A stretch of DNA of 64,000 nt from Bacteroidota bacterium (GTDB lineage: Bacteria; Bacteroidota; Ignavibacteria; UBA10030; UBA6906). Made by a program: the position numbers and the translations under genes. The stretch covers positions 1-64,000 of the forward strand of contig JAHBUR010000003.1 in the NCBI GenBank assembly GCA_019637975.1. Direction: 5' to 3'. Shown one piece after another: positions 43,426 to 51,769 of the stretch. The notes under the pieces were generated by a model that worked only from the letters and a program-made list of their open reading frames with translations, was not told the DNA's origin and did not search any database. Position 1 is the first letter of the stretch. Each line of letters opens with the position of its first letter.

Positions 43426-44529
43426 ATGCCGGTTGTGAAAGTACATCTCCCACCTGTCATCGACCGTTCGTACGGGATCGAAGTGCAGCCCGGGGCGCTT
43501 GAGAGCCTCGCCGCGTTCATTCTGCGTCTACGTCCTGAGTCGAAAGTCTTTCTCATAACTGACTCCCATGTTGAGAAGTTATGGGGAAGAACGATTCAGA
43601 GAAAGTCATATGAGGCGGGGCTTGAGACGCTGCTGCTGAGTTTTCCTGCAGGGGAGAAGTCAAAACATCTGCGTACCGTCCATGCTCTGCACACACAACT
43701 GCTTGCCGCTGATATTCGCCGGGACAGCCTCGTCGTTGCACTTGGCGGAGGCGTGGTTGGAGATGTCGCGGGCTATGTTGCGGCAACCGTGCTGAGAGGT
43801 GTGGCATACATTCACGTACCGACGACGCTGCTCGCACAAGTCGACAGCAGCGTGGGCGGGAAGGTCGGCATTAATCATCCTCGCGGAAAGAACCTGATCG
43901 GGGCATTTCATCAGCCGTTGGCGGTTTTCATTGACCCCGATGTGTTGAAAACGCTGCCGCAACGCGAGTTCCGCAGCGGACTTGCGGAAGTGGTAAAGAT
44001 AGCCGCGGCTCTTGACAGACGATTGTTTGAGTTTCTTGAACGAAATGCCGCCCGCATGGCGAAATCAAACCCCAAACTTCTGACAACAATCATCTCGCGA
44101 TGTGTTGCGCTGAAAGCAGCAGTCGTCGAGGCGGATGAGTTCGAATCCGGATTGAGAAAGGCGCTCAATCTCGGCCACACAATTGGCCACGCGATCGAAT
44201 CTTCGACAAGCTATTCCATCAATCATGGAGAAGCAGTTGCTCTCGGCCTTGTCGCCGAATCGACTGTCGCCCACCGGGTGGGATTACTGCGCTCACGTGA
44301 ACTCGACAGACTCATCTCGCTTTTGAAAACTCTTGGCTTGCCGACACGAATGCCGCCACTTTGCAACACACCGAAGTTTTTCTCCGCATTGTCCGCAGAT
44401 AAGAAATCCGTTGGCAATAGTGCAAAGTACGTGCTTCTCTCCCGAATCGGACGCTGTGCGATTGGTGTAGATGTGCCGATTTCGCTTGTTCGGAGCTTGT
44501 TGAAGGAACACACGCGGGTTCGATCATGA
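43426..44529 (+). CDS. aroB: 3-dehydroquinate synthase
   Basis: A 367-residue AroB converting DAHP to 3-dehydroquinate with NAD and a metal ion. Motifs: FPAGEKSKHL, VALGGGVVGDVAGYVAAT, HVPTTLLAQVDSSVGGKVGIN, RSGLAEVVKIAA and LNLGHTIGHAIES. First gene of the shikimate operon. A TATATTAT string 32 bases upstream could be the -7 element, but no clean -33 box is present. Confidence 0.95.
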   Translation: MPVVKVHLPPVIDRSYGIEVQPGALESLAAFILRLRPESKVFLITDSHVEKLWGRTIQRKSYEAGLETLLLSFPAGEKSKHLRTVHALHTQLLAADIRRDSLVVALGGGVVGDVAGYVAATVLRGVAYIHVPTTLLAQVDSSVGGKVGINHPRGKNLIGAFHQPLAVFIDPDVLKTLPQREFRSGLAEVVKIAAALDRRLFEFLERNAARMAKSNPKLLTTIISRCVALKAAVVEADEFESGLRKALNLGHTIGHAIESSTSYSINHGEAVALGLVAESTVAHRVGLLRSRELDRLISLLKTLGLPTRMPPLCNTPKFFSALSADKKSVGNSAKYVLLSRIGRCAIGVDVPISLVRSLLKEHTRVRS

Positions 44530-45980
44530 TTATCGTTTCGATCACCGGACCCGGTATGAAGGATGCACTTGCTCAAATTGCCGCTTCGTCTCCGTATGCA
44601 GACATGTTTGAATTGCGTCTGGATATGATCCAAGAGCCGCCTCTCGGAATGCTGATGGGAGCGACCGACAAGCCTGTCATTATCGCGTGCCGGCCTGAAT
44701 GGGAGGGAGGCAAGTTTCGCGGAACGGAATCAGAACGCATGGAACTTCTTGACGCGGCGGCCGAACTTGGAGCGGCGTATGTTGATATTGAGTTGCATGC
44801 AGGCGCGGCAGCTATTCGCAAGCTCCTCGGCGACGGACGCCGTCTCATTCTATCCAATCATTCCAGCGGCAAATTCAAGTTCGATATTGCAAGTTTATAC
44901 AAACGGATGAGGTCGGCACGCGCGCAGGTGTTGAAGTTCGCCTACACAGCAGAAGATTCCGCTGATATGCGATATGCCATTGAATTTCTTCAACTTGCTG
45001 AACGAGACAGACAGAAAGCTGTTGCAATTGCGATGGGAGAATTCGGCGAGCCAACGAGAATTCTCTACAAAAAATTCGGAGCGTGGGCGACGTACGCATC
45101 GGCCGGCGTTGGTCTGAAAGCTGCTTCCGGACAAATTCCCGCTGCCGAGTTGAAAAACCTGTATCGATCTGAGCGTATTTCCGGCAAGACAAAAGTCTTC
45201 GGTGTAGTCGGCAATCCGCTGAAGCAAAGCAAAGGTGTTTACCTGCACAATCCTCTATTTCAAGCTGAAAAGAAGGATGCGGTGTATTGCAGATTTCCGG
45301 TGAAGAATCTGAAATCGTTCATAAATCACATAGCCCCGAAGTTGAACGGGTTCAGTGTCACGATTCCCCACAAGCAAGCAATCATGAAGTACCTTGATCG
45401 AACCGATCCGACGGCGACAGCCATCGGCGCCGTGAACACCGTTATTCGGACATCAGGCAAGTTGTATGGAACAAACACAGACGCTCCGGGTGCGCTTGAC
45501 GCCATAGAAAAAGTCGTGAAGGTTAAAGGAAAGGCAATGCTGATTGCCGGTGCCGGCGGAGCCGCTCGCGCGATTGCGTTTGAAGCGAAACAGCGCGGTG
45601 CGACAGTGTTCTTCACCAACAGAACTGAAACAACAGGACGGAGGCTTGCTTCAGAATTCAACGTCAACTTCATTTCGAAAACTGAACTTCTTCGCGCTGG
45701 CCGAAAAGGTCTGGAATACGACATCATTGTCAACGCCACACCGGTGGGTATGACGCCGTATGTGAATGTGTCGCCTCTTCCGAAAACCATTCTGAGGAAA
45801 ACAATTGTGTTCGATGCAGTATACAATCCTCCAATGACGAAATTGTTGCGGGATGCAAAAAGTGCAGGCGCGAAGATTATTCAGGGGACAGAGATGTACT
45901 TCAACCAGGCGGCGTTGCAGTTTAAGTTGTACGCGGGCGTGAAGCCCGGGATCTCAACCATGAGGCAAATTCTTGAATGA
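44526..45980 (+). CDS. aroDE: Bifunctional 3-dehydroquinate dehydratase (type I)/shikimate dehydrogenase
   Basis: A 484-residue fusion. Residues 1-215 are a type I dehydroquinase: ELRLDMIQEPP, IACRPEWEGGKFRG, catalytic pair H112 (LSNHSSGKF) and Schiff-base K137 (VLKFAYTAED), GEFGEPTRI. Residues 220-484 are AroE: GVVGNPLKQSKGVYLHN, NGFSVTIPHKQA with catalytic lysine, TNTDAPGAL, IAGAGGAARAI for NADP and NATPVGMTP. The fusion converts dehydroquinate to shikimate, as in plants and some bacteria. It overlaps aroB by four bases. The AroE N-terminal motif has Q where H is usual (KQSKG). Confidence 0.93.
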   Translation: MIIVSITGPGMKDALAQIAASSPYADMFELRLDMIQEPPLGMLMGATDKPVIIACRPEWEGGKFRGTESERMELLDAAAELGAAYVDIELHAGAAAIRKLLGDGRRLILSNHSSGKFKFDIASLYKRMRSARAQVLKFAYTAEDSADMRYAIEFLQLAERDRQKAVAIAMGEFGEPTRILYKKFGAWATYASAGVGLKAASGQIPAAELKNLYRSERISGKTKVFGVVGNPLKQSKGVYLHNPLFQAEKKDAVYCRFPVKNLKSFINHIAPKLNGFSVTIPHKQAIMKYLDRTDPTATAIGAVNTVIRTSGKLYGTNTDAPGALDAIEKVVKVKGKAMLIAGAGGAARAIAFEAKQRGATVFFTNRTETTGRRLASEFNVNFISKTELLRAGRKGLEYDIIVNATPVGMTPYVNVSPLPKTILRKTIVFDAVYNPPMTKLLRDAKSAGAKIIQGTEMYFNQAALQFKLYAGVKPGISTMRQILE

Positions 45981-45990
45981 GGCAGAGAGA

Positions 45991-46293
45991 ATGCTGAAAC
46001 ATATTGTCATGTGGAAGTTCAAGGAAACTGCTGAAGGGGCGAGCAAAGAAGAGAATCTCCGTAAGGCAAAGGAACTTCTTGACTCGCTGCCGGCACAGAT
46101 ACCTGCTATCGAAAATTTTGAAGTCGGGATTGATATACTGCAATCCGACTCGTCATACGATTTGGTGCTGAATTCGTCTTTCCAAAACAGGGACGAGCTC
46201 GTTGCATATCAAACACATCCGTCGCATGTCAAAGTGGTTGAGTTTCTTCGCAAAGTGCAGATTGGAAAAACCGTAGTCGATTACGTTGTGTAG
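45991..46293 (+). CDS. Dabb-domain (stress-responsive A/B barrel) protein
   Basis: A 100-residue single ferredoxin-like alpha+beta barrel domain: MLKHIVMWKFKE, ENFEVGIDILQSDSSYDLVL, YQTHPSHVKVVEFL. ATG 45991 follows AGAGAGA. Dabb proteins dimerise; some are cyclases and most are unassigned. It sits inside the shikimate operon with its stop directly abutting the aroA start, so it is co-expressed, but a shikimate role is not established. Confidence 0.82.
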   Translation: MLKHIVMWKFKETAEGASKEENLRKAKELLDSLPAQIPAIENFEVGIDILQSDSSYDLVLNSSFQNRDELVAYQTHPSHVKVVEFLRKVQIGKTVVDYVV

Positions 46294-47556
46294 ATGATTC
46301 GAGAAATCCATCCGTTGAACAAGCCGGTGAATGCCAGTATTCTCGTGCCCGGCTCGAAAAGCCTGACCAACAGGGCGCTCATCTGTGCTGCGTTGGCGAA
46401 AGGCGAATCTGCAATCATCAACGCATCGGACAGCGACGATACAGCGCTGATGCAAAACGGGCTGAATCAACTTGGCGTTCTTGTTCGGAAGAACAGTGAT
46501 GCACTCATTGTCGAAGGTACCGGGGGGAAGGTGTATTCTCCAAAATTCCCGATTCCTGTCGGCAATGCGGGAACGACGCTCCGGTTTCTGCTCTCGTTGG
46601 CAGCCCTTGCACAAGGGGAAACAGTTCTTCAAGCAAATGATCGGATGGCTGAACGGCCGATAGATGATTTGAGAAAATCGCTTGCGACACTGGGCGCGGT
46701 TGTCGAGTTCTCCGCCCATCAGGCACGCTACGTAGTGCGTGGCGGCTCGTTCGTCGGTGGTAGAACAAAGCTGGACGCATCAAAAAGTTCGCAGTTTCTG
46801 TCGTCGCTGCTGATGGTGGCGCCGTACGCTACCCGCGACGTCGAAATCGAAGTGGCGGGGGAGATTTCTTCTGTTTCGTATGTCCAACTCACGATGCAGG
46901 TTATGCGCGAGTTCGGACTCGACGTCGAGGAACTCGTTGGCAAGGTTTTTCGAATCCGGGCAAGACAGCGATATCTCCCGACGTCATTTACAGTCGAAGC
47001 GGATGCCTCGAGCGCAACGTACTTCCTGGCGGCAGGCGCACTGTGTGGGGGAGAAATATTCGTAGACGGCGTTGGACGTGATTCATTGCAGGCGGATGCG
47101 ACATTTGCTGATATATTGCAGCAGATGGGGTGTACAATCGAACACGAGGCAAGGGGTATCCGACTCAAAAGCAACGGCCGGCTTCAGGGTGTTGATGTTA
47201 GTATGAATACGATGCCCGATGCTGTCCCCACGGTTGTTGTGACGGCGTTGTTTGCCAAAGGGGCGACGCGCATCAGAAACATCTCCCATCTTCGTCACAA
47301 AGAATCCGACAGGCTTCAGGCGATGGAGACTGAACTGAAAAAGCTCGGTGCTGATATTGCTGTGCATGACGATTGGATGGAAATCAATCCGACGACATTG
47401 TCCGGTGCTTTGCTCGATACATATGATGACCATCGTTTGGTGATGGCATTTGCCCTTATCGGATTGAAAATAGATGGAGTAAAAATAGAAAATCCGGCTT
47501 GCGTGAAGAAATCCTTCCCGCAATTCTGGACAGAATTCGACAAGCTATACGCATAG
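46294..47556 (+). CDS. aroA: 3-phosphoshikimate 1-carboxyvinyltransferase (EPSP synthase)
   Basis: A 420-residue EPSP synthase joining PEP and shikimate-3-phosphate. Motifs: VPGSKSLTNRALICAAL, VGNAGTTLRFL, DRMAERPIDDL, DASKSSQFLSSLLM, LRHKESDRLQAM and TYDDHRLVMAFAL. The first codon abuts the Dabb gene. No shikimate kinase is encoded in this operon, so that step is supplied elsewhere. Confidence 0.94.
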   Translation: MIREIHPLNKPVNASILVPGSKSLTNRALICAALAKGESAIINASDSDDTALMQNGLNQLGVLVRKNSDALIVEGTGGKVYSPKFPIPVGNAGTTLRFLLSLAALAQGETVLQANDRMAERPIDDLRKSLATLGAVVEFSAHQARYVVRGGSFVGGRTKLDASKSSQFLSSLLMVAPYATRDVEIEVAGEISSVSYVQLTMQVMREFGLDVEELVGKVFRIRARQRYLPTSFTVEADASSATYFLAAGALCGGEIFVDGVGRDSLQADATFADILQQMGCTIEHEARGIRLKSNGRLQGVDVSMNTMPDAVPTVVVTALFAKGATRIRNISHLRHKESDRLQAMETELKKLGADIAVHDDWMEINPTTLSGALLDTYDDHRLVMAFALIGLKIDGVKIENPACVKKSFPQFWTEFDKLYA

Positions 47557-47562
47557 AAGAAC

Positions 47563-48918
47563 ATGGCAGGAAATACATTCGGCTTACAGTTCAGAATCAC
47601 AACCTTCGGCGAAAGTCACGGCCGTGCCATCGGGGTTGTTATGGATGGCGTCCGGCCTGGGTTACCGATTGATACGGATTTCATTCAGCAGGAACTCGAC
47701 CGCCGCCGTCCCGGACAAAGCAAGGTCACAACTGCGCGTAATGAACCTGATGCAGTAGAGATTCTCAGCGGCGTGTTCGAGGGGAAAACCACCGGCATGC
47801 CGATCTGCATGATCATCTGGAACAGAGACCAGCAGTCAAAGCCGTATGAAAAGATCAAGGAGTTGTTTCGTCCCGGTCACGCAGGATACACGTATCTCGC
47901 CAAATACGGAATCAGCGACTATCGCGGTGGCGGGCGTTCATCAGGAAGAGAAACAGCATCGCGTGTCGCTGCGGGAGCTGTCGCCAAATCTCTGCTTGCG
48001 AAACGCGGCATACACATTCTTGCATACACGAAGGAAGTTGCGGGCATAAGCGGCCGAAAGGTCAATCCCAATTTCATCGAGAGGAATCCGCTTCGTGCCG
48101 CTGATCCTGAAGCCGCAAGAAAAATGGAGAGCACAATCTTGCAGGCAAAAAAAGAAGGCGACTCGGTTGGCGGGGTTGTTGAAGTTATTGTGAAGAATGT
48201 TCCCGTCGGGCTTGGCGAGCCGGTGTTCGATAAGCTCGAAGCAGATCTCGCAAAAGCGCTTATGTCCATTGGCGCGATCAAGGGCGTCGAAGTAGGAAAC
48301 GGTTTTGCCGCGGCCCGATTGAAGGGAAGTCAAAACAACGACCCGATGTTTTTCGACAAGAAGCTGCGTCGTGTACGCACGAGAACAAACAACGCAGGCG
48401 GCATCTCCGGCGGCATCTCCAACGGCGAAGACATTATCCTGCGAATCGCCGTCAAACCTCCATCATCCATCCTCAAGAAACAGCGAACAGTCACGCTAAA
48501 GGGAAGACCGGCAACGATATCAGTTGAAGGCCGCCACGATCCGTGCATCTGTCCCCGCGTAGTACCGGTTGCCGAATCCATGGTAGCCCTTACGTTGCTT
48601 GACCATCTTACCCGCCAACAGATCTTGAGAAGCAAAACCACTCTGCAGGCATTAAGGGATGACATCGACCTGCTTGATCATAACATCCTGCTGTTGATTG
48701 CCGAGCGGCAGAGATTCGTAGAACAGGTGGGAATTCTCAAAAAAAAGAGAGGGCGGCACATTCACGATGCTGCGCGTGAAAAGGAGATTCTTGCCAAACA
48801 GCTTGCTGCCGGGGCGGAACTTGGGCTTGACCCCAAATTCGTGAGTGAGATTTGTTCGGCTATCTTCAATCTTGCAAAATCGACACAGAAAAAACTCAAC
48901 GCCGGCTTGTTGAAGTAG
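47563..48918 (+). CDS. aroC: Chorismate synthase fused to AroQ-type chorismate mutase
   Basis: A continuous 451-residue frame. Residues 1-350 are chorismate synthase: TTFGESHGRAIG, RRRPGQSK, RPGHAGYTYLAKYG with RGGGRSSGRETASRVAAGA, NNAGGISGGISNG and RHDPCICPRVVPVAE. Residues 361-445 are an AroQ helical mutase. Aligned without gaps to E. coli chorismate mutase, the catalytic set is R365, R382, K393, D402, R405, E406 and Q442 (E. coli R11, R28, K39, D48, R51, E52, Q88), with A438 at the Ser84 position. The protein should convert EPSP to chorismate and then to prephenate. It closes the shikimate operon. Confidence 0.93.
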   Translation: MAGNTFGLQFRITTFGESHGRAIGVVMDGVRPGLPIDTDFIQQELDRRRPGQSKVTTARNEPDAVEILSGVFEGKTTGMPICMIIWNRDQQSKPYEKIKELFRPGHAGYTYLAKYGISDYRGGGRSSGRETASRVAAGAVAKSLLAKRGIHILAYTKEVAGISGRKVNPNFIERNPLRAADPEAARKMESTILQAKKEGDSVGGVVEVIVKNVPVGLGEPVFDKLEADLAKALMSIGAIKGVEVGNGFAAARLKGSQNNDPMFFDKKLRRVRTRTNNAGGISGGISNGEDIILRIAVKPPSSILKKQRTVTLKGRPATISVEGRHDPCICPRVVPVAESMVALTLLDHLTRQQILRSKTTLQALRDDIDLLDHNILLLIAERQRFVEQVGILKKKRGRHIHDAAREKEILAKQLAAGAELGLDPKFVSEICSAIFNLAKSTQKKLNAGLLK

Positions 48919-49123
48919 GGATGAGGAAGAGGTATTACGGCACACTATTCGCCTCCTGTAAGTCGGCGGCGTTTGATGTTTAACGAGTTCGCTACAGAAT
49001 CTCGCCCGAATACGCGAATGTGCTTGTTACAACGGGTAATGGCCGGGAGAAAGTGTCGAACGTCCATCCGCAGCCTGATGTAATTTCTACAAATTTCCTA
49101 ACGGCGAGTCGGCGCGAGTATCT

Positions 49124-49828
49124 ATGGCGATGATAGAGATTCAGCACATCACGAAAAAGTTCGGGCCTTTCACGGCGGTCGATAATCTGAGCTTGAGCAT
49201 TGAGTCCGGACAACTGTTCGGATTTCTCGGTCCAAACGGAGCTGGGAAAACCACTACCATCAAGATGCTCACAGGTTTGTATGAGCCGACGTCGGGTCAT
49301 TGTTTTATCAATGGCCATGATGTTCACTGGACTCCGCTCGAGGCGAAGCGAAGTTTCGGGTACGTACCGGATCAGCCGTTTCTGTATGACAAGCTTTCGG
49401 GAAGGGAGTTCCTGCATTTTGTCGGGGGGCTGTTCGGGATGCCGCACGAATCGGTGAAGGCGAAAGTTGACGAGGTGAAAGACTACTTCGAGATCGGCTC
49501 GTTTATGGACAAGCGGGCTGAAGAATACTCGCAGGGAATGAAGCAACGTATTGTGCTTTCGGCAGCACTGATTCACAATCCGCCTGTCCTGATTATCGAC
49601 GAACCGATTGTCGGGTTGGATCCGCGCAGCGCCCGATTGGTAAAAGATGTCTTGAAACAGAAAACGCAAGAAGGCCTGACAGTATTCATGTCCACTCATC
49701 TGCTTGAAGTCGTCGAGGAATTGTGCGACAAGATCGCCATCATAAAGAACGGCAAGATCATTTATGAAGAAACACAGGCTCAACGGAACGGCGATCTCGA
49801 AGAAATGTTTCTTGAGTTGACGAAGTAG
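49124..49828 (+). CDS. ABC transporter ATP-binding protein
   Basis: A 234-residue ATPase: Walker A FLGPNGAGKTTTIKML, signature EEYSQGMKQRIVL, Walker B VLIIDEPIVGLD and switch MSTHLLEVVEE. The ABC-2/CcmA-like type usually drives export. It pairs with the permease two bases downstream. The 205 bases before it (48919-49123) hold no recognisable gene. Confidence 0.9.
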   Translation: MAMIEIQHITKKFGPFTAVDNLSLSIESGQLFGFLGPNGAGKTTTIKMLTGLYEPTSGHCFINGHDVHWTPLEAKRSFGYVPDQPFLYDKLSGREFLHFVGGLFGMPHESVKAKVDEVKDYFEIGSFMDKRAEEYSQGMKQRIVLSAALIHNPPVLIIDEPIVGLDPRSARLVKDVLKQKTQEGLTVFMSTHLLEVVEELCDKIAIIKNGKIIYEETQAQRNGDLEEMFLELTK

Positions 49829-49830
49829 TT

Positions 49831-51519
49831 ATGCGGGAACTTCTGGTTGTTTTGAACACACGGGCGCAGAGCCTCCTGAAACATGCCTTTGAGTTCCGTT
49901 GGCAAAGTCTCGCTCAGAACCTTGCATCCCTTCTCGTCTTTGGCGGCTTCACCCTTGCCGTCTTTTTCATATCCCGGAGTGTAACAGACTACGCGATGTC
50001 GCAGGCACATATCGGGCTGTTTCTGTTCCACAGGTTTCTTTCGATGCTGCTGTATGTCTTCTTCGTGACCGTAAATGTCGGAAACATGATAGTCTCGTTC
50101 GGCACCTTGTACCGCTCGCAAGAAGTCGGATTTCTGATGTCCTTGCCAATCTCTCATGCAAAAATCTTTCTTATCAAGTTCGTTGATAATTTCTTCTACA
50201 GCTCAAGCACACTGACGCTGATAGGGCTCGCCGTTCTGTTAGGCTACGGCTCGTATTTCGACATGCCGTGGTATTTCTATTTTGTTGTGATCTTCCTTGT
50301 CATGCTCCCGTTCATGTTGATATCGGGAATACTCGCTGTCACCGCATTGATGCTTTTGATACGAATCGGGGCGCGCATCGGGTTTCGACTGCTGCTCATG
50401 CTGCTTGTTGGCGCATATGCGACTTCCGTGTACGCGTACTTTCGTGTCACCAACCCGATGGCGTTGGTTGAAGATGTGATGAAGCTGTGGCCGAATGTAA
50501 ACGACTATCTCGGCTATCTCGATCCGCCGTTTGTAAAGTTCATGCCGAATCATTGGGTTGCAGAGTTTCTGTATTGGTCAATCAACGGCGATCCGGCACG
50601 GGCCTTGCCGTACCTCGCCCTCCTTGTGCTGACGATGCTGGGTTTGATTGCTATTGCCGGATTAATGGCGAGAAAATTCTACTACGAAAGCTGGCTTGCA
50701 GTTTCGAATTTGCAGGCGGTAAAATACAGTTCCGCGACAAGGTCGTCGGGTCTGTCCAAACTTGACAGCAAAAACCTGTTTTCTCCAAAGCTCGACGCCT
50801 TGATGCGGAGGGACTTCTGGCTGTTCTTCCGGGAGCCAAGTCAATGGCTGCATCTCGTGCTGATGTTCGTTCTGCTGCTGATGTTTGTCGTGTCTGTTGC
50901 AACGATGAACATCCGGTTTGACAGCCCCGGAATGGAGACGAACGCATTTCTTATTGTCTTCCTGTTTAATGGATTTCTGGTGGCTTCGATTTGTCTCAGG
51001 TTCATTTTTCCCTTAGTGAGTTTGGAGGGCGATGCTTTCTGGGTTGTCAGATCGGCCCCGATTGTTATGAACAGACTCTATTGGTACAAAGTTCTGGGGT
51101 CGATGGGCGTTGTAGTGTTGCTCGCGGAAACGCTGACGATCAGCTCGGTTTTCCTTTTTTCGCAAAGCATCTACCTTACCACTGTTGCTGCAATCATGAT
51201 CTTCTTCGTGGTCTTGACACTTGTCGGCATCAACGTCGCCGCAGGGGGGTACTTCGCGGTGTTCAAGGAGAAGAATCCGATGCGCATTGCGTCATCACAG
51301 GGTGCATCGCTTACGTTCCTCGGCAGTATGGTGTATCTTACATTCGTGTCGACATTACTCGTAGTTCCCTTCAACAGGTATTTTCATCGGCCGGAGTTCG
51401 CCGGCATCCTCACTCCACATTGGATGCACTGGTCGTTCATCCTGATCGGGCTTGTTTCACTGGCGATCTTCTTTCTTTCATCGTTCATCGGGGTGAAGGC
51501 AATGCAACGCGGGGGATAG
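49831..51519 (+). CDS. ABC transporter permease, putative exporter
   Basis: A 562-residue membrane protein with about twelve hydrophobic segments (LLVFGGFTLAVFFIS, FLVMLPFMLISGILAVTALM, LLLMLLVGAYATSVYAY, AIMIFFVVLTLVGINVAA). It has the organisation of large two-repeat ABC-2-like permeases. With the ATPase it forms a full exporter; substrate is unknown. Its 3' end runs into 250 bases (51520-51769) without a gene. Confidence 0.82.
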   Translation: MRELLVVLNTRAQSLLKHAFEFRWQSLAQNLASLLVFGGFTLAVFFISRSVTDYAMSQAHIGLFLFHRFLSMLLYVFFVTVNVGNMIVSFGTLYRSQEVGFLMSLPISHAKIFLIKFVDNFFYSSSTLTLIGLAVLLGYGSYFDMPWYFYFVVIFLVMLPFMLISGILAVTALMLLIRIGARIGFRLLLMLLVGAYATSVYAYFRVTNPMALVEDVMKLWPNVNDYLGYLDPPFVKFMPNHWVAEFLYWSINGDPARALPYLALLVLTMLGLIAIAGLMARKFYYESWLAVSNLQAVKYSSATRSSGLSKLDSKNLFSPKLDALMRRDFWLFFREPSQWLHLVLMFVLLLMFVVSVATMNIRFDSPGMETNAFLIVFLFNGFLVASICLRFIFPLVSLEGDAFWVVRSAPIVMNRLYWYKVLGSMGVVVLLAETLTISSVFLFSQSIYLTTVAAIMIFFVVLTLVGINVAAGGYFAVFKEKNPMRIASSQGASLTFLGSMVYLTFVSTLLVVPFNRYFHRPEFAGILTPHWMHWSFILIGLVSLAIFFLSSFIGVKAMQRGG

Positions 51520-51769
51520 ATCATTGGCCCTTGTGTCTGCTTCCGTTTGAATCCGAATCCTTTTTTGTGTTACTTCATGTGTGCAAGCGTCATCATTGCA
51601 TCTTGCATCATCGGTCGGCGACGAGTCAATGAAGCGGTTCATGCGCCGATCCATCCAGGCCAACCCGACTAATTGGCAAGGCTGCTTTGCCCGGCCCTCG
51701 AGCGCTTGAGGCAAACATCCCGTCACAATCGCGAGAATCACACCGGGTCATCTGAAACACATCAATCAC

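Noticed and set aside
48992-49783. 263-codon minus-strand frame opposite the ABC ATPase
   Set aside because: The plus strand carries a complete ATPase with all motifs; the reverse frame has no family features.
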